A stretch of 64,000 nucleotides of DNA from Acanthosoma haemorrhoidale (lineage: Eukaryota; Arthropoda; Insecta; Hemiptera; Acanthosomatidae): NCBI GenBank assembly GCA_930367205.1, contig OV884009.1, positions 98,601,189 through 98,665,188 of the forward strand, written 5' to 3'. Positions 55,200-64,000 of this stretch are shown here, piece by piece. The position numbers and the translations under genes are program-made. A model generated the notes under the pieces. It was not told the origin of the DNA, ran no database searches, and was given only the letters and a program-made list of their open reading frames with translations. Numbering within the stretch: the stretch's first letter is position 1; the number at the start of each line of letters is the position of its first letter.

Positions 55200-58100
55200 C
55201 TGTGCGATATTATCTCTAACTCGCACTAAATGGATATGTGTATTAATTCACTCACTTATTAAGGGTATCCTCCTGAATAGCTCACGGTAATTGTCTGTTG
55301 AGACAGTTTTAAAACTGTAATACTTCCTATGAACGGTAGTAAAAGGTCTTATGGTAAACGATAGGAAAACGTTGTTATCTAACAACAGCGCATGCCCAGA
55401 ACTTGTCATATAGGGAAATAAATCAGAACCTTATTCTTAAATAACTTCTGACCTGGGGCCTGAGAATTGTTGAAAGTTAGTGAAGCATGTTACATTTTTT
55501 CCCGATTAATTGTTGTTATTTTATGGGGTATTCTGGGTATCTGTGGGTAATAGTTCCAGATATTACCACCATAATGTTACGTAATAGCCATATGTTAATG
55601 GGTTGCTCTGGTAAGTTATGGAACGCGGTGTGAACTGTATATTATAAAAGCTATAAAGGAATGATATATGATACTTCGGATGAACAAAATATATATATAT
55701 AATTATGATACATATTTATGGTAACAGAGGGGGGTTTATGGGCCAAATCCGGGTACAATATCGTAAGGTTGTTAGTTAATTGGCCTATTGGTTCTTAACA
55801 AATTATACAATGTGTTGAATATAAATGTTAATAATGACGGATGTTCAGTTGAGATATTTAAGCCCGAAGGCTGATGTGTTGATGGTGACAGATATATGGT
55901 CCCGATATGTTTAATTAAGGATGAAAAGCATACCTTACTTGGTGATAATTTAAGGTAGTGGTTGCCCAATCCATTTCTTCTCTCTCTCCCTCCTCTCGGG
56001 TAAAGGTTTCTACTCACTCATTCATGAACATGAGTAACCAAACCAAAAAAGGTGGTTCCTCTTCTCTATCCTTTCTCACTTACTTCTCTTACTCTTCTTC
56101 TTTCTAAAGGGTAAGTCACTGTTTTTGACAGCTTAGGAGAGAGAGCCAATAGGTAGAGAGCAGTGGTAGTTCCTGCTTTCTCTCACAGGTAGCAGGTGGA
56201 GCACTGTTCAATGAGTGATTGATAACTAATTACCTTCGGCCCTGAACATCCCCGCCCATCTAAATTAAGCTTGACTAATTTACAAAAGTATTACTGATTA
56301 CGAAAAAAATATGTACATAATACCAAAATAAATTCTGTGAAATATAAATAAATAAGTTCAAACTATTGTTTGATTTTATGGATCCAATTCGGAAAAGCCG
56401 TTTTTTTCATACTTCTCATTGTATTTCAAGCGAAAACTACTCAGCAAATTTAAAGGTGTTGAGTACTATACCTTTAAAATCTCATACAAGACATTTTTAT
56501 TTTTAACTATGATCGTAGTACAACCGACAAAAGGCATACACTTTTTTAAATCTCTTTTCCGGTACAGTAGAAAAAAAAAGTGCTGTTTTAATTTATTTAT
56601 TTTTGTACATAGGGATAGAAACTATATTATATTGTATAATACTAATTATAGAAAGAAGGACGGTTATTTTTCAACAGCTTGCAGGAATTTCTCTTGTCTG
56701 AATGTAATCTGTTAGTTCCTTGTGATAACCTTATCTGGTATCCTTGACTCCTCATCTGCATCAAATTTCATCTCGCTGCTTAGTTTACTTGAAAATAACA
56801 TTGCCGTGCCTGAAGGGAGAGACTATACTTTTAGACAGCTACGGAGTAATCGTTTTTCGACAATGTGTATATTTGTCTAACTATTGCTCCAAATAATGAT
56901 TCAGGCTGTCTGAAATTTTAAAGGTATATTTAAAAAGACCTCGGAATATCCAAATTGTGTCATGGTTTAATTGCAGTAAGAAGGGAGAGGCTCTACTTTA
57001 GTTAATGTTGAAAAAAAAATCATACTTCAATAGCCATTTAAGGTTTCAAGTTCTATTTATTTTCCATTACAATATATTAACTATTTAAAATGTCCCGCTT
57101 CCCGCATTTGGACCACCCCTCCACATTGTTCCTTTTTTTCATTAATATGTATCCTAAATATTTTCTAAAAAATCTTATTTCAATGTACGATCTGCTGGGA
57201 TTATACATGCAGTACTGCACTATCCTTTAGTTTAAAGTGGGTTCTTGTATTGTTACGAGAAATTATTGTTGTGGCATAGGTCCCACTATTATATATAAAT
57301 ATTGATGTTTTACAACAGCCATTACCGTCTAATCTGTTATGATTTCTGGAGGATTACATTATCTGGGTTGATATAAGTGCATCGAAAATAACCTGGAAAT
57401 TCAGGTATATGCTTCACAAAGGTATTAACCGTTTTTTCCTGGGGAGCTGCACTTTGTACTGACAGAATAAGGGGATGAGGAAATGGTTAGATCAAAGGTT
57501 GAATTGAAAATGGTATCCTTCAAAGGTGATACCGCGAGGAAATAACCCCTGGAATCTGTACTCTATTGAAGGTCTTCTTCCTCTTATCCGAGAATCTATT
57601 CACTGTGGCATTACCCATTCCCTATTACCCATTACCCATTCCGGGGATAAAAAATAGAACCGGTCGAACGGATGAACTTTAAAGAACACAATTGACCGAT
57701 TCTATAGACGTTTTTTATGCTTTAAGCTGTGATGTAAAACATTTTGGTCAGTAATACCTCTCAAATTTTGCTAAAATATTATTGTACTTCTAACTTGTCT
57801 AATGTTAATGTTTGTTAAACTAATTCTTTATTTGATTCTCAATTTCATGAAATACGAAATATCCAAAGAGGAAACAATTGCAGTCGATATATATCTGATG
57901 AAAGAGAATATCGTCCATTGTTTTAATGGAATATAATGTCTTGAGAAGAGAAAAGCGATATATTTATAAAAGAAATTTCACAAATAAGTGAGGTGCATTG
58001 AGTTTTTGACATTGCAGTATACTTACCAGCCTGATGGGTATTATAAACATTATGACGTTACATATATAATACACAAAACGCGATCAAATAAAAATACTGT

Positions 58101-59042
58101 ATGGAACATAATAGTTAGTTAGTTATAGTAAACTATAGTCTGATAATATCAGTAATCTTTGTTATTAAATCTAAAATATTATTGTTAATATTATAAACTA
58201 TGATAATACGCGTTAATTAACATAAAACATTTAAAAAAAGCAGATTTCAATCCGGTATTGGATTATGGATTAGGGTGAGTCCAATCATTTCAAAAGTTTT
58301 TTGGGAACTAAGATTTCGTGAACTTAGTCAACAATAATTGATATAAACAAATTTTGGTCATTATAAAAAATGTTTTTCTTTCAATCGGAAACCTGATTTT
58401 CGAATTCTTTTGGTGGGTTCCTTTAATTTTTTTTTTCAAAAATCATTATGTTTTCAGGCGTAGGTCTGTATATAGAATGATTATTTGTGCCCCATCGATT
58501 ACCGGATGTGAAGCAGCTTAGTTTAGAGGTAATGGTGAACTTTTTTCTTGATTTTTACTCCCCCCCCCCATCACTGCTTTCTCATTACCTCTCTTGTCCT
58601 ACATTAAGCAAGTTTATTTAAATAATTATATCTTTTAAATTACTTAGTCGACAGTTTATTGGAGGTGTAACTCTCTCTAACATAATCTTGTGTAGTATTT
58701 ACCTCCTGTGTGCTGGTACCCACCCTCGGCCCTCTTCTAAGGTACATACATATCCTTTGCAATTTGGACTTCATCAATGCAGGTTCCTCTTGCTTATCCA
58801 TTCGTATCTTTTATCGATAACAGGAATACTACGCTCGTGTTTATCAATTCTTATCTTGTATCGATTACTGGGATACTGCAATCGAGTTTTTGGAAAGTCC
58901 AACTTAAGAGGTCTATAAAAGGTTGGAAAGTTTTAAACCACTTTTTTGCAGCATTGCTAATTTTCACTCTATTCATTACCTCCTGTTGACTTTTCAATTT
59001 ATGCTTGTTACTGTTACCAGGTCACATAAAAATCCATCATCT
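55200..59042. other. Intergenic, no gene supported
   Basis: AT-rich. CT/AG-rich patches lie at 55975-56230. Motif GAAGGGAGAG occurs at 56813 and 56981 (also 5039). ATTACCCATTCC repeats in tandem near 57611-57640. A run of C occurs at 58560-58570. Open frames here (56419-56715, 58688-58989) show no known motif. Confidence 0.4.
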
Positions 59043-59085
59043 TCCGTTGTGGATAATATAAATGTATTCATTACTTTATACCCAT
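59043..59085 (+). repeat. Duplicated unit, copy 1, upstream half
   Basis: GTTGTGGATAATATAAATG and TTCATTACTTTATAC match 63563-63600. The unit is interrupted here by the family B insertion and resumes at 61760. Confidence 0.55.
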
Positions 59086-61757
59086 AAGTGGATCCTTCCG
59101 ACTCCTTATCCATTCTCCATTAGAATGCTAATGGTGTTGGCACGCACTAACGAACTGACAGCATTACTTTATGACAAGAACATCCACGAAGCTCTCCTTA
59201 CTGAAACAAGGCTTACCAGTAAGCGACCTTTTACAGTTCGACAGTACCAGACTTATCGAACTTATCACCCAGATGGAAGAGCACATGCAGGCACCGCTGT
59301 CATTGTCCATAACTCCATTTCCCATCACATAGTTCCTTTGGTAGCACATGATTTCCTTCAGCCCACTGCAGTCTCAATCAGTACCTTCACTTTTTCCCTT
59401 ACTCTAGCATCAGTGTGCTTCCCTCCCAATAAAACCATTTCTGATTCCCAATTTATCTCCTTTCTAGACTCCATCGGTCATCGTTTCCTTGTAGGTGGGG
59501 ACTTTAACGCAAAGTACCAACATTGGGGCTCAAGATTCACAAATACACGAAGACGTGCTTTGCGGTCTGCACTCACAAGGAAACATTGCTCCACTATCTC
59601 TCCTGACACAGCCACCTATTGGCCATCAGATCCCAACCGAAATCCAGATCTCCTAGACTTTTTCTTCTACAATAGTTAAGGAACACTAAACTATTCACTC
59701 ACGCGCCTCGACGACCTCTCCTCCGATCATAGCCCTGTGATCCTTACCATTTCTCTAAGACCTATCCACAAACCGCCTCCTCCTTCATTTATCAGGGGCC
59801 CAGTTGACTCGCACCACTTTCGCCAGGTTCTTACAGACTCTGTAGACCTCAAAGTACCTCTGAAAACATCCCAAGACCTAGATGATGAAGTGTATTCCTT
59901 CACTACTCGATCCAGAGGTCGGCCAGGGAGACATCGTCACCACACCGTCATCTTAAAAATCACAATCAAAATCCTTTACTTCAGTATCTCATAGACCTAA
60001 TCCAATCTAAACGCCACTCGAGAACAGTGTCTCACTACCACTAAAAGCCGTTAACCCCTCTGAGGTCAAATATCTTCTCAAAAAATTACCTTACCGAAAA
60101 TCTCCAGGATATGATCTCATTACTCCTCGAATCCTCCAACATCTTCCTCCTAAAGCCATAATCTTCCTAACCTACATTTATAACTGCATTATCCGAACGA
60201 CGCATTTTCCTCTCCTCTGGAAACACTCCATCATAGTCCTATTCGCCAAACCCGGTAAACCACCCAATGACGCTTCCTCTTACCGTCCAATTAGCCAACT
60301 CCCTATACTCTCAAAAATTTTTTGAAAAACTCCTATTAAAACGCCTACTTACAATTATTGAATCCAAAAACCTTTATCCTACTCATCAGTTTGGCTTCCG
60401 CCAACGACATTCCACTGCTCAACAAGGCATTCGCGTTGTTGATCACATCTCGTCAGCCCTCGAATACAAACAGTATTGCACTGCTGCCTTTCTTGATATA
60501 GCTCAAGCTTTTGACAGTGTTTGGCACGCAGGTTTGCTTTGCAAGCTCAGAGGATATTTACCGCAGACCCTATTCCTAATCCTACAGTCCTACATTTCAA
60601 ACCGCTTCTTCCAAGTCCGCTGTGGTTAAGAATATTCTAACTACTATCCCATAAAAGCAGGAGTTCCACAGAGCAGCGTCCTGGGTCCCATCCTCCATAA
60701 TCTATACACCGCTGAAGTCCCCTCCACCATCAATACCTTGTTGGCAACATTTGCAGATGACACTGCAGTCCTGTCAACCCATTCAGACCCTGATATAGCA
60801 TCCCAACACCTTCAAAAATGCCTTGATGAGATCGAGAATTGGTGCAACCAATGGCGAATCAAGGTCAATGAAGCAAAATGCTCCCACATTACCCTCTGCC
60901 GCAAGTCCTGTCCGCTAGTCTTCTTAAATTCGATTCCTCTTCCTGTGTCTGAGACAGTACGGTATTTAGGCTTCCATCTCGACAAAAGACTGACATGGAA
61001 CCCACACACGAGGTTAAAAAGACAAGAACTAAACAGACGCTTTGGACAACTGTACAGACTTCTTCGAAGGACATCCCATCTCTCAATAGAAAATAAACTA
61101 CTTATTTACAAAGGTATACTTTGTATAATTAAGCCAATCTGGACATACGGAATAGAGCTATGGGGGACAGCAAAAAAGTCCCATCCAATCCTTTCAATCA
61201 AAAGTCCTGAGAACAATAGTAAATGCCCCCTATTACGTCAGCAACAAAACCCTTCACAATGATCTGAATATACCCTATATTCTTGAAATCATTCCTTCCA
61301 AGTTCATAAAATTCCATAGGAACCTATCACCAACCTAATTTCCTAGCACAGTCATTGCACTGCACCACTCATCCCTATAATCTTCCTCGGAGATTAAAAC
61401 GGCAGTGGCCTCGTGACCTGCTATAATTAAGTGATAGTGGGAGTCCTGGCAATGGCCAGTTTCTCTAATCATGTCCTGAGGGTCTGTGGCTCTCGCGCTC
61501 TTATCCAGTGACGCGGCTGACGTTGTAGCGTGGGGGACTTTCAAAGACTCCGCTTCCTCCTTCGCACGCGAGGGAGGTGACAACCATGCGGACTTGGGGG
61601 GCCTCTGGGCTGTTTGTAAATATTGTATGAATGAGCGAGTGAATGATGAATTGTAAATATGATATGAATGAGAACATTAATCTCAATTACTTTTGCCTAA
61701 TAAGGCAGATTGTAATTTTATCTTAATAAAAATTGTTGTTGGAAAAAAAAAAAAAAT
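59086..61757 (+). pseudogene. Family B copy, the longest: endonuclease, RT and 3' UTR
   Basis: An APE endonuclease frame (to 59679) has ALLTETRLTSK (catalytic Glu kept), GGDFNAKYQHWGS and PDLLDFFFYN. A stop follows, then LSSDHSPVI in another frame. RT follows in pieces: RKSPGYDLITP, YRPISQLPILSKIF, a shift, QFGFRQRHSTAQQGIRVVDH, motif A FLDIAQAFDSVWH, a stop near 60629, KAGVPQSSVLGPILH (Ser for the usual Gly), motif C ATFADDTAVLS, thumb VRYLGFHLDKRLTWNPHTRL and PIWTYGIELWGTAKK. The 3' UTR ends with the hairpin 61694-61707, AATAAA and an A tail. Both catalytic Asp motifs survive, but the frame is broken at least four times. ORF1 is absent. Jockey clade by FADD, the APE domain and general resemblance. 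Confidence 0.88.
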
Positions 61758-61759
61758 TA

Positions 61760-61832
61760 ATTTATATATCATTTTACTTTTAGAAACATTGTTTAGCATT
61801 CCAGCTGAAATAATTCGCTGAATGTAGATCCC
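61760..61832 (+). repeat. Duplicated unit, copy 1, downstream half (acceptor-like site and short frame)
   Basis: ATTTTACTTTTAG precedes AAACATTGTTTAGCATTCCA and GCTGAAATAATTCGCTGA. Read after an acceptor at TTTTAG this gives TLFSIPAEIIR and a stop. The counterpart at 63598-63664 gives TFFSIPAEIIH and a stop at the same place. Confidence 0.5.
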
Positions 61833-62413
61833 ATGCCTAATGGCTCTGTTTTCAAACAGTCATGGGTCAATATTTCAAATGTCTGCCTGTCTGTTAGTTC
61901 TACATAAATTATCGGATCTATCTGAAATGTCTAAGGTACACACAACTTTCTGGATAACACTGTGGCTATACGAAAATTAGGGAAAGTATTATTTCATTCC
62001 TTTGGGCTTAAAGATTATCAGTTCTAATTTTTTACCGGTGGTTAAGCACACATTAATGAGGATTGTACAAAAATGATATGACCCAGCCTAAACATAAAGT
62101 GCTGGGAACTGACAATAGAAATCGCGTATTTTATGTTATTAGATTTTTGGGAGTTTTTGAAGTAGAAATTTTTAGTGAAGTGACTGAGATAGTAAAACAA
62201 ATTTATTAAGAATTTTTTTATCAAACGTAGACATGTTTTTTCTTCATGACTTCACTATTTTTTACGAAATGCTTACTTAACCTGTCTTGATATTGTTTTT
62301 TTAATGTTAAGTAAAATTTGCCCTACTTTATAATAGATACAGCATAATTTACTAAAGTAAAAAACCTTAATTTTCCCCATAACTTGTGAATAAAATAAAT
62401 ACTGGTTTATTTA
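61833..62413. other. AT-rich spacer, no gene seen
   Basis: Lies between the duplicated unit and the mariner element. A 60-codon minus frame at 62042-62224 has no motif. Confidence 0.5.
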
Positions 62414-62415
62414 TA

Positions 62416-63384
62416 TTAGGTTGGTGCGTATGAAATGTTGGATTTTCTTTAAATGTGAACGTTTGTCTCTCTGTTTTTATTATGCTTTTGTTTTTGACAT
62501 AACCTGGTTTATAGTCGTACTGTCCATTGCCAGAGTCACATTTTAGCAAAGAAGAGTTTTTCAAAAGTGTTCCCTTTTGTTATTTGCTTTGAATTTTGCA
62601 CCGATATGAATTCAACCGATATTCGTGTAATTTTCTTATATGAGTATAAACTTGGTAATAATGCTGCAAAAGCTGCACGCAATTTAAACCAGGCGTTTGG
62701 GGAGAATACTGTGAACGATCGAAAAGAGCAGCGTTCGTTTCAAAAATTTCTGTCTGGTGATTTTTCCCTGCAAAATGAACCGTGTGGAAGACCCGAAACG
62801 TCTGTGAAAAATGATGCTCTGAAAGCATTGGTGGAAACGAATCCAACTGTTTCTTAAAGGGAACTTGCTGACAGAATGGAAGTTGACCATACAACAATAT
62901 TGCTACATCTTTCTGAAATTGGCAAGGTGAAAAAAATGGATAAGTGGATACCGCACGAACTTACCCAGCGAAATAAGCTGGATCGCTACGTATGCTAATC
63001 ATTTCCAACCCGATTTAACGCTCGGCCGGATACATCGTACAAAACAATTGCGAAATTAAATGAATTAAAATATGATATTTTGCAGCACCCACCTTATTCA
63101 CCGGATCTTTCGCCAACCGACTTTCATTTATTTAAACATTTAGAACTGTTTTTACGGGCTAAACAGTACGAAAATTAAGACAGTCTGAAAAATGCCATAT
63201 CAGAGTTCATCGATTCTAAAGATCAGAATTTCTTCAAGATAGGCATCTATGCATTAAAATCTCGTTGGGAAAAGTGTATTGAAGTAAATGGAGCATATTT
63301 TGATTAAATAAACAGCTTTTGGAAAAATATATGCAGTTTAATATATTCACTTAAGAATCCGACATTTCGTTCGCACCAACCTAA
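62416..63384 (+). mobile_element. Internally deleted mariner element
   Basis: Terminal inverted repeats: TTAGGTTGGTGCGTATGAAA (from 62416) and, inverted, TTAGGTTGGTGCGAACGAAA (from 63384), 24 of 27 bases identical. The flanking TA on both sides (62414-62415 and 63385-63386) is the mariner target duplication. The length of 969 bp, against about 1.3 kb for complete mariners, reflects loss of the middle of the transposase. It is non-autonomous but could be mobilised in trans, since both ends are present. Confidence 0.9.
62606..63307 (+). pseudogene. Mariner transposase remnant
   Basis: The ATG at 62606 is preferred to the GTG at 62567. The N-terminal paired helix-turn-helix DNA-binding half is present: IRVIFLYEYKLGNNAAKAAR, FQKFLSGDFSLQNEPCGRPE, then a stop (TVS*RELADRMEVDHTTI) and KVKKMDKWIPHEL, the usual WVPHEL linker. 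The frame is lost soon after, near 63000. The sequence resumes with RPDTSYKTIAKLNELKYDIL, QHPPYSPDLSPTDFHLF (third acidic catalytic block of the D,D34D triad) and a C-terminus ending NGAYFD at 63307, with a stop in KQYEN*DSLKN. The first two catalytic Asp blocks are deleted, so the protein cannot be active. Confidence 0.88.
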
Positions 63385-63555
63385 TACCTGAAGTCAAAGT
63401 CAAAGTAATAAATAAGGCGAATGTTTTTTAAGATTTATCCAAGAGAGAATAAATTACGATTTCAATTAAATAAATTTACTTTAAGGGGAAATAGGAACAA
63501 AATAGAATCTAAAAAATATTTCAGACTGGTAAATGATATTTGGTAAATAGAATAA

Positions 63556-63664
63556 TAGTGTTGTAGATAATATAAATGGGTTCATTAGTCTGTACATCAT
63601 CTTATCTTACTTTCAGAAACATTTTTTAGCATTCCAGCTGAAATAATACACTGAATAAAGATGC
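63556..63664 (+). repeat. Duplicated unit, copy 2 (acceptor-like site and short frame)
   Basis: GTTGTAGATAATATAAATG, TTCATTAGTCTGTACATCAT, CTTATCTTACTTTCAG, then AAACATTTTTTAGCATTCCA and GCTGAAATAATACACTGA, with ATAAAG overlapping the stop. It is uninterrupted here, while copy 1 is split by a B element. Confidence 0.55.
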
Positions 63665-64000
63665 ATATAGAACCTTCATATTTATTCAAATTCTGTTCAT
63701 TGCAGAACCAAACAGGAAGTGACATCAATGCCTGCTTGAAGGCTGAGAAAGCCATTGTCGTATTTTCAATTTTTTGTCTGGGTTTTCCGTTGTCTGGTTG
63801 TAAAACATCTTCCTGATTTATTATTCTAGTGAATGTGAGTTGCCGGCACCATTAAATAATGTGAATATATTCGGTATTTATACGTAGTAACGATGCCAGG
63901 TACAAGTATCGATACCTTGACAGGACTCTCTGGTACCGTATCAAATTCCCACCGAACCCTCCAGTCAATTAGAATATGGGTTAATTTTAGGTAATTTGTT
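63665..64000. other. End of window, no gene seen
   Basis: Mixed-composition sequence with no recognisable feature. It runs off the end of the window. Confidence 0.5.

Noticed and set aside
54940..55290. 116-codon plus-strand open frame
   Set aside because: It lies opposite the ORF1-like relic read on the minus strand, which has recognisable motifs.
55740..56270. Possible LTR ending (CTGAACATCCCCGCCCATCT)
   Set aside because: No matching second LTR, primer-binding site or target duplication was found in the window.

Overview
This is an AT-rich stretch of animal nuclear DNA, most likely from an arthropod and probably an insect. The evidence is the load of jockey-type non-LTR retrotransposons with zinc-knuckle ORF1 proteins, a mariner element with TA target duplication, a pogo/Tigger relic, decayed copies of two multi-copy arthropod protein families, many dinucleotide microsatellites, and the absence of any operon, tRNA or rRNA. 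No complete host gene is visible. The single best host-gene signal is one short exon-like block at 36336-36464 on the plus strand.

Two jockey-clade families dominate. Family A is best represented by 25205-29175 (minus): ORF1 with three zinc knuckles, 5' truncated at its start, and an uninterrupted ORF2 (endonuclease plus reverse transcriptase) whose ATG overlaps the ORF1 stop as ATGGGTAA. Broken relatives of A lie at 15113-15595, 17244-18050, 19288-19701, 25069-25195, 34135-34380, 41313-42793 and 48456-50478. Family B has no intact copy. Its pieces lie at 11079-11760, 12050-12125, 14246-15115, 15596-17243, 22497-22735, 24946-25035, 42822-43370, 43593-45376, 52214-55190 and 59086-61757. Most B copies end in a short hairpin (TGCC...GGCA) shortly before the AATAAA-like end.

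Other mobile DNA: an RTE-type reverse-transcriptase relic that lost its catalytic motif (1580-2420, minus); a pogo/Tigger transposase relic (12655-14118, plus); a 969-bp internally deleted mariner with both terminal inverted repeats (62416-63384); and an unclassified repeat family C at 5655-7500, 34440-35165, 40940-41312 and 45417-45665, which ends near an AG or AT microsatellite and is inverted on itself at 6240-7260. Two decayed copies of multi-copy arthropod proteins sit at 31195-31560 and 37440-38710 (both minus).

Local structure of interest: a 137-140 bp tandem repeat at 23835-24432 with an A-B-B-A variant order; a diverged direct duplication at 59043-61832 and 63556-63664 that looks like a repeated acceptor plus short terminal exon, with a B element inserted inside the first copy; and two A insertions at what appears to be one target site (25060-25204). 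The long remaining stretches are AT-rich and show no supportable gene. All family assignments come from reading translated motifs, not from database searches.
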